Below are positions 19,101 through 26,997 of a stretch of 64,000 bases of DNA, piece by piece (within the stretch, counting starts at the first letter, position 1; each line of letters starts with the position of its first letter). Source of the DNA: Hoeflea sp. 108 (GTDB lineage Bacteria > Pseudomonadota > Alphaproteobacteria > Rhizobiales > Rhizobiaceae); contig NZ_KB890024.1 of the NCBI RefSeq assembly GCF_000372965.1, positions 4,614,304 to 4,678,303 of the forward strand, read 5' to 3'. A program made the position numbers and the translations under genes. A model generated the notes under the pieces. It did no database searches, had not been told where the DNA came from, and worked only from the letters and a program-made list of their open reading frames with translations.

Positions 19101-19928
19101 CTTGGTGATCTCTTCGCCCGCCTTCTCGGCATCCCCCATGCGCAGCCATTTCCACGCCTTGGTGGAGGCCATGAAGGTGCCCAAGATGGTGGCGTCTAGG
19201 CCAATGCTCTCAAGGGCGGCCTTGATGCGGCCCTCGGCGGCACTGTCGTTGGGATCGGCCGCGAGCCACGCATTGACCGGGTTGGCCATTGGCGTCTCTT
19301 GGATGAGGTTGCTGAGCCGCTCCTCGTGGGGGTCAAAAGCGATGGACCCGGCGAGTGCCGCCTTGGCAACTTCGGCCGTCTTGGGGGCTGCCGAGATGAC
19401 AGCGCCGAGCCCCTTTCCGAACCACGGCAAAGCCTTGGCCACAGAGGACACCTTGCCCAAGCCGACCATGGCGATGGCAAACTGGCCGATCCCCGAGGAG
19501 AACCCGGTGACCAAGCTCTTGTCGTCAAGCTGCTTGTCGCGGGCCTCAATGGAAGTCCTGAAGTTTGACTTCTCGCTTTCCATGGGCTCCCCGAAGAGGA
19601 AGTCCTTGGTTTCGAAGACGCCCTTAAGGGCTCCCGTGAAGCCGGCTTCGAGCAGGTCCGGGGTGCCTGCCGGGGCTAGAGAGCCTTCGGACTGGCGGAG
19701 GGGGTCCCGTTGCTGGGCCGCCACGAACTTCTCGACGCCGGCCCGAGCTTCAGGGCTGTCCGTAAAGGACTGGGGGGCCTGCTGTAACGGCGGAGCCTCC
19801 TGCTGGACCGGCACTTGGTCGGGGGCTTGGGTGGTTGGGGTCGATGGGGACAGCTTGCCCTTGAGCTGTTCATCACGAATGCGCTCATCAGCGCGGCGCA
19901 TAAGCGCCTCGAACTCTTGTTGGTCCAT
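16152..19928 (-). CDS. Large phage virion-type protein (internal/ejection-protein-like)
   Basis: An intact 1258-aa frame. It has an N-terminal charged helix and Gln/Pro-rich segment, hydrophobic stretches near 146-180, a Pro/Gly/Ser/Ala-rich linker (about 300-380), and a long helical part. The helical part contains NNLVSGPKTHLTNLVTN (about 625-645), a motif I associate with giant internal virion or polyvalent proteins of podo- and siphoviruses. Further hydrophobic stretches lie near 912-935. Such proteins are carried in the particle and ejected with DNA. It directly precedes the polymerase pseudogene on the same strand. No other structural genes accompany it, which is odd; exact function is inference. 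Confidence 0.7.
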   Translation of the reverse strand: MDQQEFEALMRRADERIRDEQLKGKLSPSTPTTQAPDQVPVQQEAPPLQQAPQSFTDSPEARAGVEKFVAAQQRDPLRQSEGSLAPAGTPDLLEAGFTGALKGVFETKDFLFGEPMESEKSNFRTSIEARDKQLDDKSLVTGFSSGIGQFAIAMVGLGKVSSVAKALPWFGKGLGAVISAAPKTAEVAKAALAGSIAFDPHEERLSNLIQETPMANPVNAWLAADPNDSAAEGRIKAALESIGLDATILGTFMASTKAWKWLRMGDAEKAGEEITKLEAEKAAAIERQAAEEGAEAPTGATAVDESVAPAEAQSLPTGSPESTGGIPNGEQAATPSGVDSGQPSGLASGVDPAVAPAGGSPDPAQIVPSTAAAKAADDVVTGPAQPRIRLSDENTEEVLKGLEADADAVEKFGGWYDAIEGGHVFGRGEGVPYAKLNMPSDVDDFMARVVDVAEERLDRLKGGAVVGDEKLSKVAHQMARLYNSDPAQVIGMVQQAGKEAASMVAKMEAGYLVSNRMFQDTYALAVRIKMGDFAEFGSRVAAQAELKKRMSLAASVYGAARSMTSASGRSMRRMRMEFKVDPEAVVALNAMEAGKLTEVLVATEGNTRNMAKVVNPGWWARTQDWGSFLLINNLVSGPKTHLTNLVTNTMMVTLRPMERVLGSALGAARGQHQEQRIFNESLKQYVYLGSAFVEGFGLARKAFLQNDSVLAPHATELYRGNQAARAAMAGGKLKPWTSPGNILSNALRVAAAGVGLPTRSLGFVDEAVKQTVYRSKVMARAHVAAMEEGVGAGLAGDELAAFIKSYARGKLDVAFDEQGRGLDAEALREAQVATFQQELLPNTLGKWVQSGVEQHPWMRLMLPFVKTPTNIMRYGWKLTPGLNLLQQEYREMLKGAMGPELKAQATGQMMMGGLFMGSAAFLVSQGTITGGGPRDYKMAQELKATGWQPYSLVVEQAEGSKTYVPLDRMDPMVLPFGIMADLMDALYALEGEETPELGAAIGGLLVAVSRQFTDKTYLTGVGQVLEALMQPEGNRLKSWANNTASNFVPFSGALRQMNPDPHLRQARELTDKLMATIPGLSENLPARYNAWGDPLRRVGLWSSDEDQLVDREMQRLLVETGVAITAPQPVHDGVDLRDLTLSDGGNAYERYQQLAGHPPKGLPLKAMVAKRMASRTYQLAPDGPMDVKGTKLWLLHPVIDAYRKRAKQMLKRDPVVRDAFRADELKVRAQWKANKAAAGQQSPMKKLGSSFGVDLGKL

Positions 19929-19958
19929 CGCTTCGATGTCCTCAGATGATGGTGCGGG

Positions 19959-20573
19959 CTAGGCGTCGATGCCGTCGCGGAGCCTATCGACTTCCGCAAA
20001 GAGGGCTCGGATGTTGGCCAGATAGGCAGGCACGTTGAAGCCGCGCGGAGCCCTTTGGTGCGCCTCCCGCTCGACATGAAGCATTGCGACTGAACGCGAC
20101 TGCCGCTCCGGGTGGCCATCGGCTTCCGTGCGGGTGCTCTCCGGGCTGTAGTCGTGCTCCAGCCACAGCGGCTTTGTCATCTCCCGGCCCTTGGCATCAA
20201 AGAGGATGCGCCGGATGGAAACCAAGTGCCCCGGCTCGGCAGGGAATGACATCTTGGCGTAGATGCTAGGCTGTTTTGCGTGGTTGGAATTGGTCACCAC
20301 ACGGATGCCGCCGAAGCGGGTCATTTCGTAGAGGGCGGCGATAGCAAAGAGGTTCACCGTTACGGTGAGCAGATGCTTGCGCCCGACCAACACAACAGCT
20401 TCCGTTGGCTCGCCTCCCCCATCAAATACCGGGTCGGTGCTCAGCAGTTCAATCCCCTTGACCCACGTTGGGCGGACCTCAAGGCTAAATATCGCCTTGG
20501 CTTCAAGCTTCACACGCTCCGGGGTGATGAGTGGAGAAGCAGCAAAATGGGCAGTTCTGTTGGCTCTGGCCAT
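19959..20573 (-). CDS. Hypothetical protein of the integrated element
   Basis: 204 aa from the ATG at 20573 (AAGG just upstream; the frame opens 13 codons earlier). No family is recognised. It is soluble and mixed alpha/beta, with ELLSTDPVFDGGGEPTEAVV and FGGIRVVTNSN segments and a charged, helical C-terminus. It ends 30 bp before the large virion-type gene on the same strand, so it is likely co-transcribed with it and may be a phage structural or regulatory gene. Confidence 0.6.
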   Translation of the reverse strand: MARANRTAHFAASPLITPERVKLEAKAIFSLEVRPTWVKGIELLSTDPVFDGGGEPTEAVVLVGRKHLLTVTVNLFAIAALYEMTRFGGIRVVTNSNHAKQPSIYAKMSFPAEPGHLVSIRRILFDAKGREMTKPLWLEHDYSPESTRTEADGHPERQSRSVAMLHVEREAHQRAPRGFNVPAYLANIRALFAEVDRLRDGIDA

Positions 20574-20590
20574 TATCCTTAGGTTGACAA

Positions 20591-20610
20591 GCCCAACATG
20601 CGCGTTGGGC
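20591..20610 (-). promoter_or_regulatory. Perfect 7-bp inverted repeat in the leader of the 204-aa gene
   Basis: GCCCAAC and GTTGGGC are separated by six bases, 18 bases upstream of the start at 20573, in an otherwise AT-rich spacer (20574-20779). It could be an operator or a translation-controlling hairpin. The spacer itself holds no gene and is the likely promoter region of the virion-gene unit. Confidence 0.45.
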
Positions 20611-20779
20611 AACTCCTGCTTACTACTATCCAGACAGCAAAGTCAAAGTAAATCTACACTAAGTGCGAATCTTAACGTGAGGCATTTTATAAATGTCATA
20701 CAAAGCTCTGGAATTGAGCTTGTTATTCTTCCATGCGCCGAAGCAAACACCCAACATGGGGCCATCCCCTGCGCCCAAC

Positions 20780-21289
20780 CTAGAAGCCAACCAGTTCCGC
20801 AGGCAGTGACTCTAGACCCTGTAGGCGAGAAGTAGCGAAGTCGCCAAAGTGGTCGGCGTGGTAGGCACCTACGTAGGCGTGGACTAGCGTTCGCACGCAA
20901 TCCATAAGCGGAACCCAGAGGCCGTCCTCAGCCTCCACTGTTATATGTCCGAAGGCATCTCCGAGTGCAGAGCTGCCGCATTCCATAGCGCCAGCCGCAG
21001 CAGACGGCCGGAAGTAGTCAGACCCAGCCTGAAACCTAACCGTGTTCTTGTCACGCGGATTAGCGGAGTGCTTGGCCCCGTTGGCCACGGCTCTGACCAC
21101 CCGCGCGGCTGCGCCTGCCCTGCGCTCAACAGCAGCCCATGGGTTTGTCGCGCCTGCCGCCTTCAAGTAGTCGCCAATATGGTGCGTGACGATGGCCGCA
21201 AGATACGCCTTGCGGCGCGACTCCGGGTCGTCACGGCTCTCCGAGATTGTGGGGAGGACGATCTCCTCCAGATATTGCAGTGGCGTCAC
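20780..21289 (-). CDS. Hypothetical protein of the integrated element
   Basis: 169 aa, helical, beginning MTPLQYLEEIVLPTISE. It contains AAIVTHHIGDYLKAAG and ANGAKHSA segments, suggesting a helical bundle with conserved histidines. I recognise no family. It reads on the minus strand, with the plus-strand gene at 21380 divergent from it. Codon use looks normal for the element. Confidence 0.6.
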   Translation of the reverse strand: MTPLQYLEEIVLPTISESRDDPESRRKAYLAAIVTHHIGDYLKAAGATNPWAAVERRAGAAARVVRAVANGAKHSANPRDKNTVRFQAGSDYFRPSAAAGAMECGSSALGDAFGHITVEAEDGLWVPLMDCVRTLVHAYVGAYHADHFGDFATSRLQGLESLPAELVGF

Positions 21290-21379
21290 TCTCCCGCCCT
21301 CCTCCGCGCATGCCGCCCCTTGCTGTAGCCGTAGCTGACTGCTGGGACTGCCTGCGTTAGCTCATGCCCACAGAATACC

Positions 21380-21721
21380 ATGACCCGGATTGACCCCGCA
21401 AGGACTTTGTTCCTACTTTGTTCCGTGACGCCAGCTATGCGAACTGTAGGACAAGCCGCTCGCCACGTCATGTTGCTGCGCGTCGAGCGCCAGTGCGGAG
21501 CTACGGCTTACTTCATGGCCACGGACGTGGAGATGATCACTGGGCCGGGGCGCGGCATCCAAGAGGTGCGCTTCGGGTGCAAGCGGTGCCTCTACAGGCC
21601 CGCCCGTGTTGTGCCCTTCGAGGTTGACCGCGACAGGCTCCCGCGCATCATGATCTACAGGCCATTTCGGATGGGGAGTGGTGGCCCGATCATGTGGGCG
21701 CTAAGGCGCTTTCGGGGATAG
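21380..21721 (+). CDS. Small Cys-containing hypothetical protein
   Basis: Up to 113 aa; an internal start at MLLRVERQCG (21470) is possible. It contains one Cys near the QCGATAY segment and a CKRC pair further on, suggestive of a small zinc-ribbon-like protein. The rest is basic. It is divergent from the 169-aa gene and ends 5 bp before the stop of the convergent gene at 21726. No family is recognised. Confidence 0.45.
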   Translation: MTRIDPARTLFLLCSVTPAMRTVGQAARHVMLLRVERQCGATAYFMATDVEMITGPGRGIQEVRFGCKRCLYRPARVVPFEVDRDRLPRIMIYRPFRMGSGGPIMWALRRFRG

Positions 21722-21725
21722 GCGC

Positions 21726-22508
21726 TCAGGTGACAAGCGACTTGAGAAACGCTTCCACCACCTTCTCTGCCATCGGGAGACCGCGCTCCTTCGCTAGGCG
21801 ATTTAGGCCAAGGAGCATCCTTTTGATCCGCCCGGGGCTGGGCTGGTGGTGTTGCCCCTCGCGCTCTGTAGAGACAATGGCGTCTTCGATTTCCGCTCGC
21901 TGGTCAGCCGTCAATGGCGCTTGGGAGACCTCCGCGCGGACGGACTCAAGGACCTGTAGAAGCCCGGCCACATCAATTCCGACACCGGCCTTCAGGCCCC
22001 CTTCAATCCTCTGCGAGTTGCCATCCCCCACCACGACAGCTGCGGCCCCGCCTCGGTTATCGATGCTCACTGTCGGTCCGGTCATGGTCACCCCTTCCGA
22101 AAGCCCAAGGCGGAGGTCTGCGATAAGTCCCATGCGGTCAGCCTGAAGCGCCAGCCTAAGTTCGGCAACGTCCCTGGATAACCAAGAGGCATCGCGTCGG
22201 TGGAAGGCCCCACCCGAAGCGGGAAACTCCTCGCATGCTTCCCGGGCCATCATTGCCAATACTTGGTCTAGTGAATCCGCATAGTCGTGGGACGATGGAC
22301 CCGCCAGCCGCACAATGACACCGCATGCTTCTTGGCAAGCCGACCTGTAGTGTTCCCGTATCGCATTGGCAGTGAGGGAGTAGAACCGCGTACCGCCATA
22401 GACCCCGTTGCCGCTGGCATCCAGTGCAAGCCACCTGAGCGCATCCGGCAGCCTATCAAGTTGCCTCCGCGCCGCTCGCACCGCTGCCTGCAAGTATTCA
22501 TCGTTCAT
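21726..22508 (-). CDS. Hypothetical protein with Gly/Asn-rich linker and helical C-terminus
   Basis: 260 aa from ATG 22508 (a TTG 23 codons earlier would overlap the recombinase gene). The N-terminal part is helical. Residues near 150-170 form a beta-like Gly/Val/Asn-rich segment (SIDNRGGAAAVVVGDGNSQ), followed by a helical module rich in Glu/Arg. Linkers of this type with a helical tail occur in AbiTii-like and other suspected abortive-infection proteins; that resemblance is loose and is inference. It is probably the last gene of the operon starting at 23799. Confidence 0.6.
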   Translation of the reverse strand: MNDEYLQAAVRAARRQLDRLPDALRWLALDASGNGVYGGTRFYSLTANAIREHYRSACQEACGVIVRLAGPSSHDYADSLDQVLAMMAREACEEFPASGGAFHRRDASWLSRDVAELRLALQADRMGLIADLRLGLSEGVTMTGPTVSIDNRGGAAAVVVGDGNSQRIEGGLKAGVGIDVAGLLQVLESVRAEVSQAPLTADQRAEIEDAIVSTEREGQHHQPSPGRIKRMLLGLNRLAKERGLPMAEKVVEAFLKSLVT

Positions 22509-22557
22509 CACTGCAAGATAGATCGCAGCACGAGCAAATGCACGCACATGCGGCAGC

Positions 22558-23124
22558 TCAACCGGAGTTCTCCGCAACTATCCTGAATACACTCGCGCGA
22601 CTTATGCCTAGCGCTTTGGTGATATCGTTCGCAGACTTCCCCTCTGCCCGCATCTTCATCACCTCCTCAGCCTTGCGCCGGGCCGTGGGCTGCCTTCCCG
22701 CATACTTTCCCTCAGCCTTGGCTTTGGCGATGCCTTCACGCTGGCGCTCAAGCATAAGCTCGCGCTCGAACTCCGCGATTGACCCCAAGAGATTGACCAT
22801 GAGCTTGCCGGTTGGGGTGGAGGTGTCTAGGCTCATCGACATGATGCGAAGTCCCACGCCCTTCTTGGCAAGGACGCCTTGGATTTCCACGAGGTCGGCC
22901 ACCGAGCGGGCCAGGCGGTCCAGTTTGGTGACTACCAGCGTGTCCCCCTCACGGACCCACTCAAGAGCTGCCTCTAGCTGTGGCCGCTTGGCAGCCACAG
23001 AGGAAAGCTCCTCGCGGAAAACCTTGGTGCAACCGTGCGCCTCCAGGTCTCGAAGCTGGGCTTCAAGCCCGGCCTTCTGGTCGGCGGTGGAGGTGCGGGC
23101 ATAGCCCACTTGTGTCGCGCTCAT
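22558..23124 (-). CDS. Serine recombinase (resolvase/invertase family)
   Basis: 188 aa. An N-terminal resolvase domain with catalytic Ser12 in YARTSTADQ and the conserved arginines in the TKLDRLARS segment (about 65-73) is followed by a C-terminal helix-turn-helix (EGKSANDITKALGISRASVFRI). Such enzymes invert or resolve DNA segments by a Ser-linked intermediate. The start at 23124 overlaps the previous stop by ATGA. It may act on the element itself or be a resident cargo gene; no flanking inverted repeats were seen. Confidence 0.92.
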   Translation of the reverse strand: MSATQVGYARTSTADQKAGLEAQLRDLEAHGCTKVFREELSSVAAKRPQLEAALEWVREGDTLVVTKLDRLARSVADLVEIQGVLAKKGVGLRIMSMSLDTSTPTGKLMVNLLGSIAEFERELMLERQREGIAKAKAEGKYAGRQPTARRKAEEVMKMRAEGKSANDITKALGISRASVFRIVAENSG

Positions 23125-23411
23125 GTCTGCCACCACGGTTTGCTGCTAGGTGCCTTCATGTTTCTCATCATTTCTCGCCGCGCTTCGGCGTTGTTGGCGC
23201 TCCCAAACACTTGCGGCTCGTACTCCCAAAAAGCCTCCCAAACCTCAATATGGTTATAAGGCAGGAACGCAGCGTCGTGCCAAATGGCCTGCTTTCCGCA
23301 ATAGAGCGTGGCCAACATTATGGTCCCGAACGCTCCGCCCTCGGGGGATTTGGAGCTGAACCTTAGCTTGATCCCTCGGACAGGTCGGGGAGCCTCGTTA
23401 TTGGCGGACAT
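23121..23411 (-). CDS. Small hypothetical protein in recombinase operon
   Basis: 96 aa from ATG 23411, chosen because upstream residues belong to the overlapping gene. It contains FSSKSPEGGAFGTIMLATLYC and an acidic/aromatic middle (EVWEAFWEYEPQVFG). No family is recognised. It overlaps the preceding gene by 14 bp and the recombinase by 4 bp, so translational coupling is likely. Confidence 0.55.
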   Translation of the reverse strand: MSANNEAPRPVRGIKLRFSSKSPEGGAFGTIMLATLYCGKQAIWHDAAFLPYNHIEVWEAFWEYEPQVFGSANNAEARREMMRNMKAPSSKPWWQT

Positions 23412-23799
23412 CGCGCGGTCCTCCATCCAAGGCCACACACATGCCCGGCTCTTGCTCGTCCAAAGTGGGAAAGCAGATGGCAAGCGCAATAGCAGCCCGG
23501 TCCGGCTTCACGCGTTGCCACGTGTCGAACGCAGCCCGCACTAGCGCCTCCGCATAGAATGGGGTCACCAGCCCAACCACCATGGCCGAGCGGTCAACCT
23601 CAAGCAGACGCAACGGGATGAACCATTGTGGGCTCTCGCCACGGTAGACCCCATCCTCCACCTCGGAGAACATCGTGTGAAAAGGAGGGAGGCGAGAGGG
23701 TGTTGGCTCGGGTGCGGTCTCTGGCGCAGGAATGTCAAAGCGAGCCTCAAAGGTGAAGTGCCTCCGGGCTGTGGCAGGAACTAGGCGTAGGTGCTGCAT
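23398..23799 (-). CDS. Hypothetical protein, first gene of recombinase operon
   Basis: 133 aa with an excellent ribosome site (AAAGGAGA 6 bases before ATG 23799). A basic N-terminus and Pro/Glu-rich stretch are followed by a compact mixed domain (PQWFIPLRLLEVDRSAMVVGLV). No family is recognised. It leads an overlapping set of three genes into the serine recombinase and lies next to an iterated operator-like region. Confidence 0.6.
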   Translation of the reverse strand: MQHLRLVPATARRHFTFEARFDIPAPETAPEPTPSRLPPFHTMFSEVEDGVYRGESPQWFIPLRLLEVDRSAMVVGLVTPFYAEALVRAAFDTWQRVKPDRAAIALAICFPTLDEQEPGMCVALDGGPRDVRQ

Positions 23800-23824
23800 G
23801 GCGGTCTCCTTTGGTTATCCATGT

Positions 23825-23883
23825 GAGACTATTCTGAGAGACCATCATGGGAAATGTCAAGAGACTATTTGTATGAGACTATT
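23825..23883. promoter_or_regulatory. Three GAGACTATT repeats in a divergent promoter region
   Basis: GAGACTATT occurs at 23825-23833, 23861-23869 and 23875-23883. The first and third extend to GAGACTATTYTGAG. They lie between the minus-strand operon starting at 23799 and the plus-strand gene at 23974. This looks like a repeated operator for an element-encoded regulator. Confidence 0.6.
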
Positions 23884-23973
23884 TTGAGCGGTCTTGGCAG
23901 GACTCACATGGGCAAGGTCTAGTGAGACCACGACGCCCTGTGGCATACATGGCGAGGTGGAGGTGCATAGATC

Positions 23974-24633
23974 ATGGAAACGGGAGACTTGGCCACCTGG
24001 GTCGCCTCGGGTGCAGCCGTTGTTGCGGTCATCGTTGCGGCATATGAGAGACTTCAGGCGAACAAAGCAGATGCGCAGCGACAGGTGCTTGAGGCGCAAC
24101 GCCAGGCGCTAGAGGAGAGGAACGCCGAGCTGGTAGCTCGGGCAAACCGCCTCAAAACGCGAGCTTGGGTCGATTCGCATTTCCAAGCTGTGCAGCGATG
24201 GGCGGAGGATGTCTGCCTAGCGATGTCCGAGGGCCGCCACTTAGTCGGCAGTGAACGAGAGTTCGCCGCCCAGCGCTTGACCCTCATGGCTCGACTGAGC
24301 AGCCTGATTGATACTGGCCGATGGTACTTTCCAAACACGCATACAGAGATGGTCGGCACCGAGAAAGAGTTCGCTTACCGGGGGTTCCGGCAGCCAGTGC
24401 TTGACTACGTAGTGCACGCATACCGGACACTGGAATCCAGCCACCCAGCAGAGGTGGTGTGCCACGAGTTGATTTCCTGCCAGCGACAGTTCGTTAGTGA
24501 CATACAGCAGGTTATCAACCCGCGCCGACGCGAGTTGGAAATCGAGCATTATCTCAAGCAACTGCCAGAGCTAGACCGACAATTGCAGCCGACGACACCC
24601 CCACGGGGGGAAAGCTCGCCGCCGCTCCCATGA
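23974..24633 (+). CDS. Membrane-anchored coiled-coil protein of unknown function
   Basis: 219 aa. One N-terminal membrane segment (about residues 8-23, rich in Ala/Val) is followed by a Gln/Glu/Arg coiled coil (about 28-60) and a helical domain containing RAWVDSHFQAVQRWAEDV. The C-terminus is Pro-rich. The topology suggests a cytoplasmic domain tethered to the inner membrane. It is convergent with the 740-aa nuclease candidate, with 39 bp between the stops. No family is recognised. Confidence 0.6.
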   Translation: METGDLATWVASGAAVVAVIVAAYERLQANKADAQRQVLEAQRQALEERNAELVARANRLKTRAWVDSHFQAVQRWAEDVCLAMSEGRHLVGSEREFAAQRLTLMARLSSLIDTGRWYFPNTHTEMVGTEKEFAYRGFRQPVLDYVVHAYRTLESSHPAEVVCHELISCQRQFVSDIQQVINPRRRELEIEHYLKQLPELDRQLQPTTPPRGESSPPLP

Positions 24634-24672
24634 GATGCCCTCTCACGTGTGCGACCCCTAAATTTCATTAGG

Positions 24673-26895
24673 CTACTGGTATTGCTTGAGGAAATCGCTC
24701 TTTAGCTGATTTGACAGTTCCGCAAGCCTAACAGCAGCGCGGGCCTCATCTACTTCGAACACCTTTCCCACCTCATCGATTGCGCTTTTAAAGGCGTCCT
24801 CCTTGAGCCGACTTGAGAGACGCACCCCCAGCAATGTTGGGAAGACAGTTTCAAAGCTCTTACGTACTTTGTCGGCGGACGGAGAAAGAGCTATGAAGTG
24901 AAGCAAGAACTCTGGACGCATCATGAAACGACTGCCCTTCATGGCCACGTGCATACCAGTAGCCCGCCGCACGGAGGCATCTTGTGTAAGCCACCAAGTT
25001 TTGAAGCCAAAAGGATTCGAATAGTTTCGCTCACCTCCAGCGAGCCTTCGAGCATATACGCGCAACACGTGCATTGCGTCATTCTCTGCTAGCCGCTCTT
25101 CCTTCTCGCGAGCATTTTTTTGGCGACGCTCATTGAGGATTTTCTTGGAGAGGTCAATTAGCGCATCCGAGTCAACTCCGTCCATCATCTGCTTGTCAGA
25201 TTCATATTCGAACCCGAACCTCTTGATCAGATACTCTCGTATCTCCTCACGCCCCTTCTCCCTATGAAGCGACTTATAATCGCAATAATTTCCAATATAC
25301 GAGCGCCAGCCAGCAGGTCTCTTTACGTTTCTGTCGGGGGAAAGTCGAGCATAGTAATATGCTCTAATAAGAATTCTATCTATGTTTCGAGCCAAATCAA
25401 AACTTACATATGGCTCCAGCTCTGCATAGTGATTTTCGTACTCCGCACTCGTGGCCTTAAGATGAGTCCAAACCTCCTCAACACAGCGCTCTGTAATGAC
25501 TAGATTGGCTCCAGCTGCACGCAGAATTTCCAGAGTCCTAATTGTCGACTGATCTTTCTCCAGAAGATAATACTCGGAAATAGATCTAATAATAATATCC
25601 GTTCCAATATACAGAATCAAATCAGAACTCATTGTCCTGAAATACTCTACAATTTTCGGATCATTCCTGAGCAGAAACATAAGTATGTATGTTCTACTCA
25701 TCTTTCCAAGATATATTCGCTCCTCTTCCGAGCTATCGTAGATGGTTGCCCGCAAAACGTAGTAAGCCAGCTCCGCAGCACGGACGCCAAGGTCTCCGCT
25801 TATCCCCAACGACGCCATTGCGTCATGCAGATTGTCGCTGATGGCAGGCGGCACGAACCCTTCAGGCTCATCGCCACTAACAAAATATGCCATTTCGAGG
25901 CCCTGCGTCTCGAACGTAAGCTCCAGAGCTCTATGGCACGCCCGAACCGCGTGTAACACAACTTCCGGCGCATCATCCGGCCGCAGCATTGCAGCTATAC
26001 GCGAGCGAAAAACCTCGGAGACGCTCGTTCGCAGAAACTCATCTTCTTCGTTTTCCTTTTCGACAATCTGTCGTGTCTCAAACGGGAGGCAATAGCGTTT
26101 TTCCTTGCGATACCGGCGTATCTCGCGGCCACTTGTGTTTTCCTTGGCAGAGAGTCTTTCGAGGCGGTCGTCAATGACACCCCGAATGAAGTCGGCGGCT
26201 GATGGAAGGGCGGCCTCCACTTTCTTTAGAATCTCGTCACGATTCATGAAGATGCCCTTGTCGGGGTCGGTGCCCTCCAGCGACCAAAGGATCAGACTGT
26301 CTGTGACTGCCTCTAATAGCTCGGTGTTCCCGCGCCGGCGCTCCAGCTCTTGACCCAAGAACACGCAAAGCGAGCGCGAAGGGAGCTTGGGGTTCTCCCC
26401 TATGTTTTCCGCACCACCTATCTCCCTGAGATAGTACAAATGATGTGCAACGAATGACTTGAACGCCTGGATAGTCTGTAAAGAATCGTTGACGTGCGCC
26501 GAAATGTATTTCGCGTCTCGTATGCGAACGAGAACGCCAGTTTCCTCGGAGAGAAGCTCCTCCTCTGCGTCAATACGAGGAACGACAACGCTCGTTACGT
26601 ATATGAGCGATGTGATGTTTCTACCAAACTCCCTTATTCTTTTGATCGTACCACGAATCTTTGCACGTGAATCCGCTGTGATGGACGCCTGCATGAAACG
26701 TTCTGGCCGATCGTCACCAAAGACCGCCTGGACGTCAAAGCCCTCCGCGCCGCCATCATGGGTCCCTCCAAGAGGCACATAGTTGGTCCCCTGGATGGCC
26801 CCATAGAATGCTTGAGCAAACTTCTCAAAATCACCTGAGCTAACTCGCTCAAGCGCTAGTTCGACAGCCCTGAAGTCAATTGTCTGGCTTGTCAT
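24673..26895 (-). CDS. Candidate nuclease: PD-(D/E)XK-like domain fused to PIN-like domain
   Basis: 740 aa from ATG 26895 (GGGGGA just upstream). Residues 20-150 resemble a restriction-endonuclease fold: E24 in GDFEKFAQAF, then THDGGAEGFD (D47) and FMQASI (Q69, with Ser where Lys is usual, and K79 further on). Residues about 425-645 carry a PIN-like pattern: LYIGTDIII (D433), CVEEVW (E473/E474), NDAMHV (D606) and WWLTQD (D639). PIN domains are usually ribonucleases. The gene is visibly more AT-rich than its neighbours, especially 25250-25700, suggesting separate acquisition. Position next to the integrase in a mobile element suits a defence or competition gene. Both domain calls come from motif reading only. 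Confidence 0.6.
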   Translation of the reverse strand: MTSQTIDFRAVELALERVSSGDFEKFAQAFYGAIQGTNYVPLGGTHDGGAEGFDVQAVFGDDRPERFMQASITADSRAKIRGTIKRIREFGRNITSLIYVTSVVVPRIDAEEELLSEETGVLVRIRDAKYISAHVNDSLQTIQAFKSFVAHHLYYLREIGGAENIGENPKLPSRSLCVFLGQELERRRGNTELLEAVTDSLILWSLEGTDPDKGIFMNRDEILKKVEAALPSAADFIRGVIDDRLERLSAKENTSGREIRRYRKEKRYCLPFETRQIVEKENEEDEFLRTSVSEVFRSRIAAMLRPDDAPEVVLHAVRACHRALELTFETQGLEMAYFVSGDEPEGFVPPAISDNLHDAMASLGISGDLGVRAAELAYYVLRATIYDSSEEERIYLGKMSRTYILMFLLRNDPKIVEYFRTMSSDLILYIGTDIIIRSISEYYLLEKDQSTIRTLEILRAAGANLVITERCVEEVWTHLKATSAEYENHYAELEPYVSFDLARNIDRILIRAYYYARLSPDRNVKRPAGWRSYIGNYCDYKSLHREKGREEIREYLIKRFGFEYESDKQMMDGVDSDALIDLSKKILNERRQKNAREKEERLAENDAMHVLRVYARRLAGGERNYSNPFGFKTWWLTQDASVRRATGMHVAMKGSRFMMRPEFLLHFIALSPSADKVRKSFETVFPTLLGVRLSSRLKEDAFKSAIDEVGKVFEVDEARAAVRLAELSNQLKSDFLKQYQ

Positions 26896-26997
26896 AGTTC
26901 CCCCAAATCGTGCCCGCCACAGGCAGAGGTTAGCACTTTGCCTGCGTGAACTCATCCGGGAGTATGTAATGTTGCGTGGAGAGACCGCGCCACTTCA

